DNA from: JBHIBA01 sp046758845
Lineage (GTDB): Bacteria > UBA8248 > JACPRG01 > G963555815
Direction of reading: 5' to 3'
Length of the DNA stretch: 5,985 bases
Assembly: GCA_046758845.1 (NCBI GenBank)
Contig: JBHIBA010000291.1
Span: forward strand, 1 to 5,985
Below are positions 5,944 to 5,985 of this stretch, in pieces. The notes below the pieces were generated by a model that ran no database searches, was not told where the DNA came from, and was given only the letters and a program-made list of their open reading frames with translations. A program made the position numbers and the translations under genes. Each line of letters opens with the position of its first letter. Position 1 is the first letter of the stretch.

Positions 5944-5973
5944 GGCCCGGCACTGCGTGGCCGGGCCTGCTTT
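5944..5973 (+). terminator. Probable intrinsic terminator downstream of the RNase HI gene
   Basis: GGCCCGGC (5944-5951) pairs perfectly with GCCGGGCC (5960-5967) around an 8-base loop. It is followed by TGCTTT, a short interrupted T-run. An A-rich and T-rich stretch (5932-5940) lies just before it. It would end the transcript of the zinc-ribbon and RNase HI genes. The poor T-run makes it a weak or Rho-assisted terminator. On the - strand the hairpin is followed, after a few bases, by a short T-run at the complement of 5932-5935, so it could serve both directions. Confidence 0.55.
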
Positions 5974-5985
5974 GGGATGTGTGTG

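Noticed and set aside
5940..5985. RNase P RNA or other structured ncRNA after the zinc-ribbon and RNase HI pair
   Set aside because: Only a short GC hairpin is present. None of the conserved RNase P RNA core can be seen in the remaining bases.

Overview
The window is a compact, GC-rich stretch of bacterial chromosome with every supported gene on the + strand. It looks like a housekeeping 'macromolecular synthesis' locus: the 3' end of mutS2, then dnaG (primase), rpoD (primary sigma factor), a tRNA with CAT anticodon, a coiled-coil/zinc-ribbon protein of the COG1579 (DUF164, CT398-like) family, and a ribonuclease HI with an extra N-terminal segment. The mutS2-dnaG-rpoD order, the RpoD regions 1.1 and 1.2, and the following zinc-ribbon gene resemble what is seen in deltaproteobacteria-like lineages (Desulfobacterota, Myxococcota) and neighbouring phyla such as NC10. 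This placement rests on recalled family patterns, so the phylum stays open.

Layout. Bases 1-547 hold the last part of MutS2: a KOW-like segment, then the Smr domain. The MutS2 reading frame continues upstream of the only possible start (GTG 92) but meets two stops at 8-10 and 20-22, so the left edge holds a frameshift, a broken gene or an assembly error. A perfect stem-loop (550-567) and a strong Shine-Dalgarno precede dnaG, which starts with TTG at 584. dnaG carries an in-frame insertion of about 24 residues in its TOPRIM region. rpoD follows after 59 bases, and 25 bases later comes the tRNA. A 77-base gap precedes the zinc-ribbon gene, whose GTGA stop/start overlap couples it to the RNase HI gene. 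The last 156 bases have no gene. They contain an 11-bp perfect inverted repeat with C-runs and a GC-rich terminator-like hairpin.

How the genes work together. DnaG primes replication, RNase HI removes RNA from RNA-DNA hybrids, MutS2 acts on recombination intermediates or stalled and collided ribosomes, RpoD directs housekeeping transcription, and the CAT tRNA serves AUA or AUG decoding. The zinc-ribbon protein has no settled role; a chlamydial relative binds a sigma factor. Tight spacing and the lack of convincing internal promoters suggest that most of the block is co-transcribed, ending at the hairpins after RNase HI.

I see no CRISPR array, prophage, transposase, defence island or clearly novel multi-gene system. 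The points worth a second look are small: the primase insertion, the palindromic element downstream of RNase HI, the possible anti-Shine-Dalgarno switch before dnaG, and the damaged left edge of mutS2.
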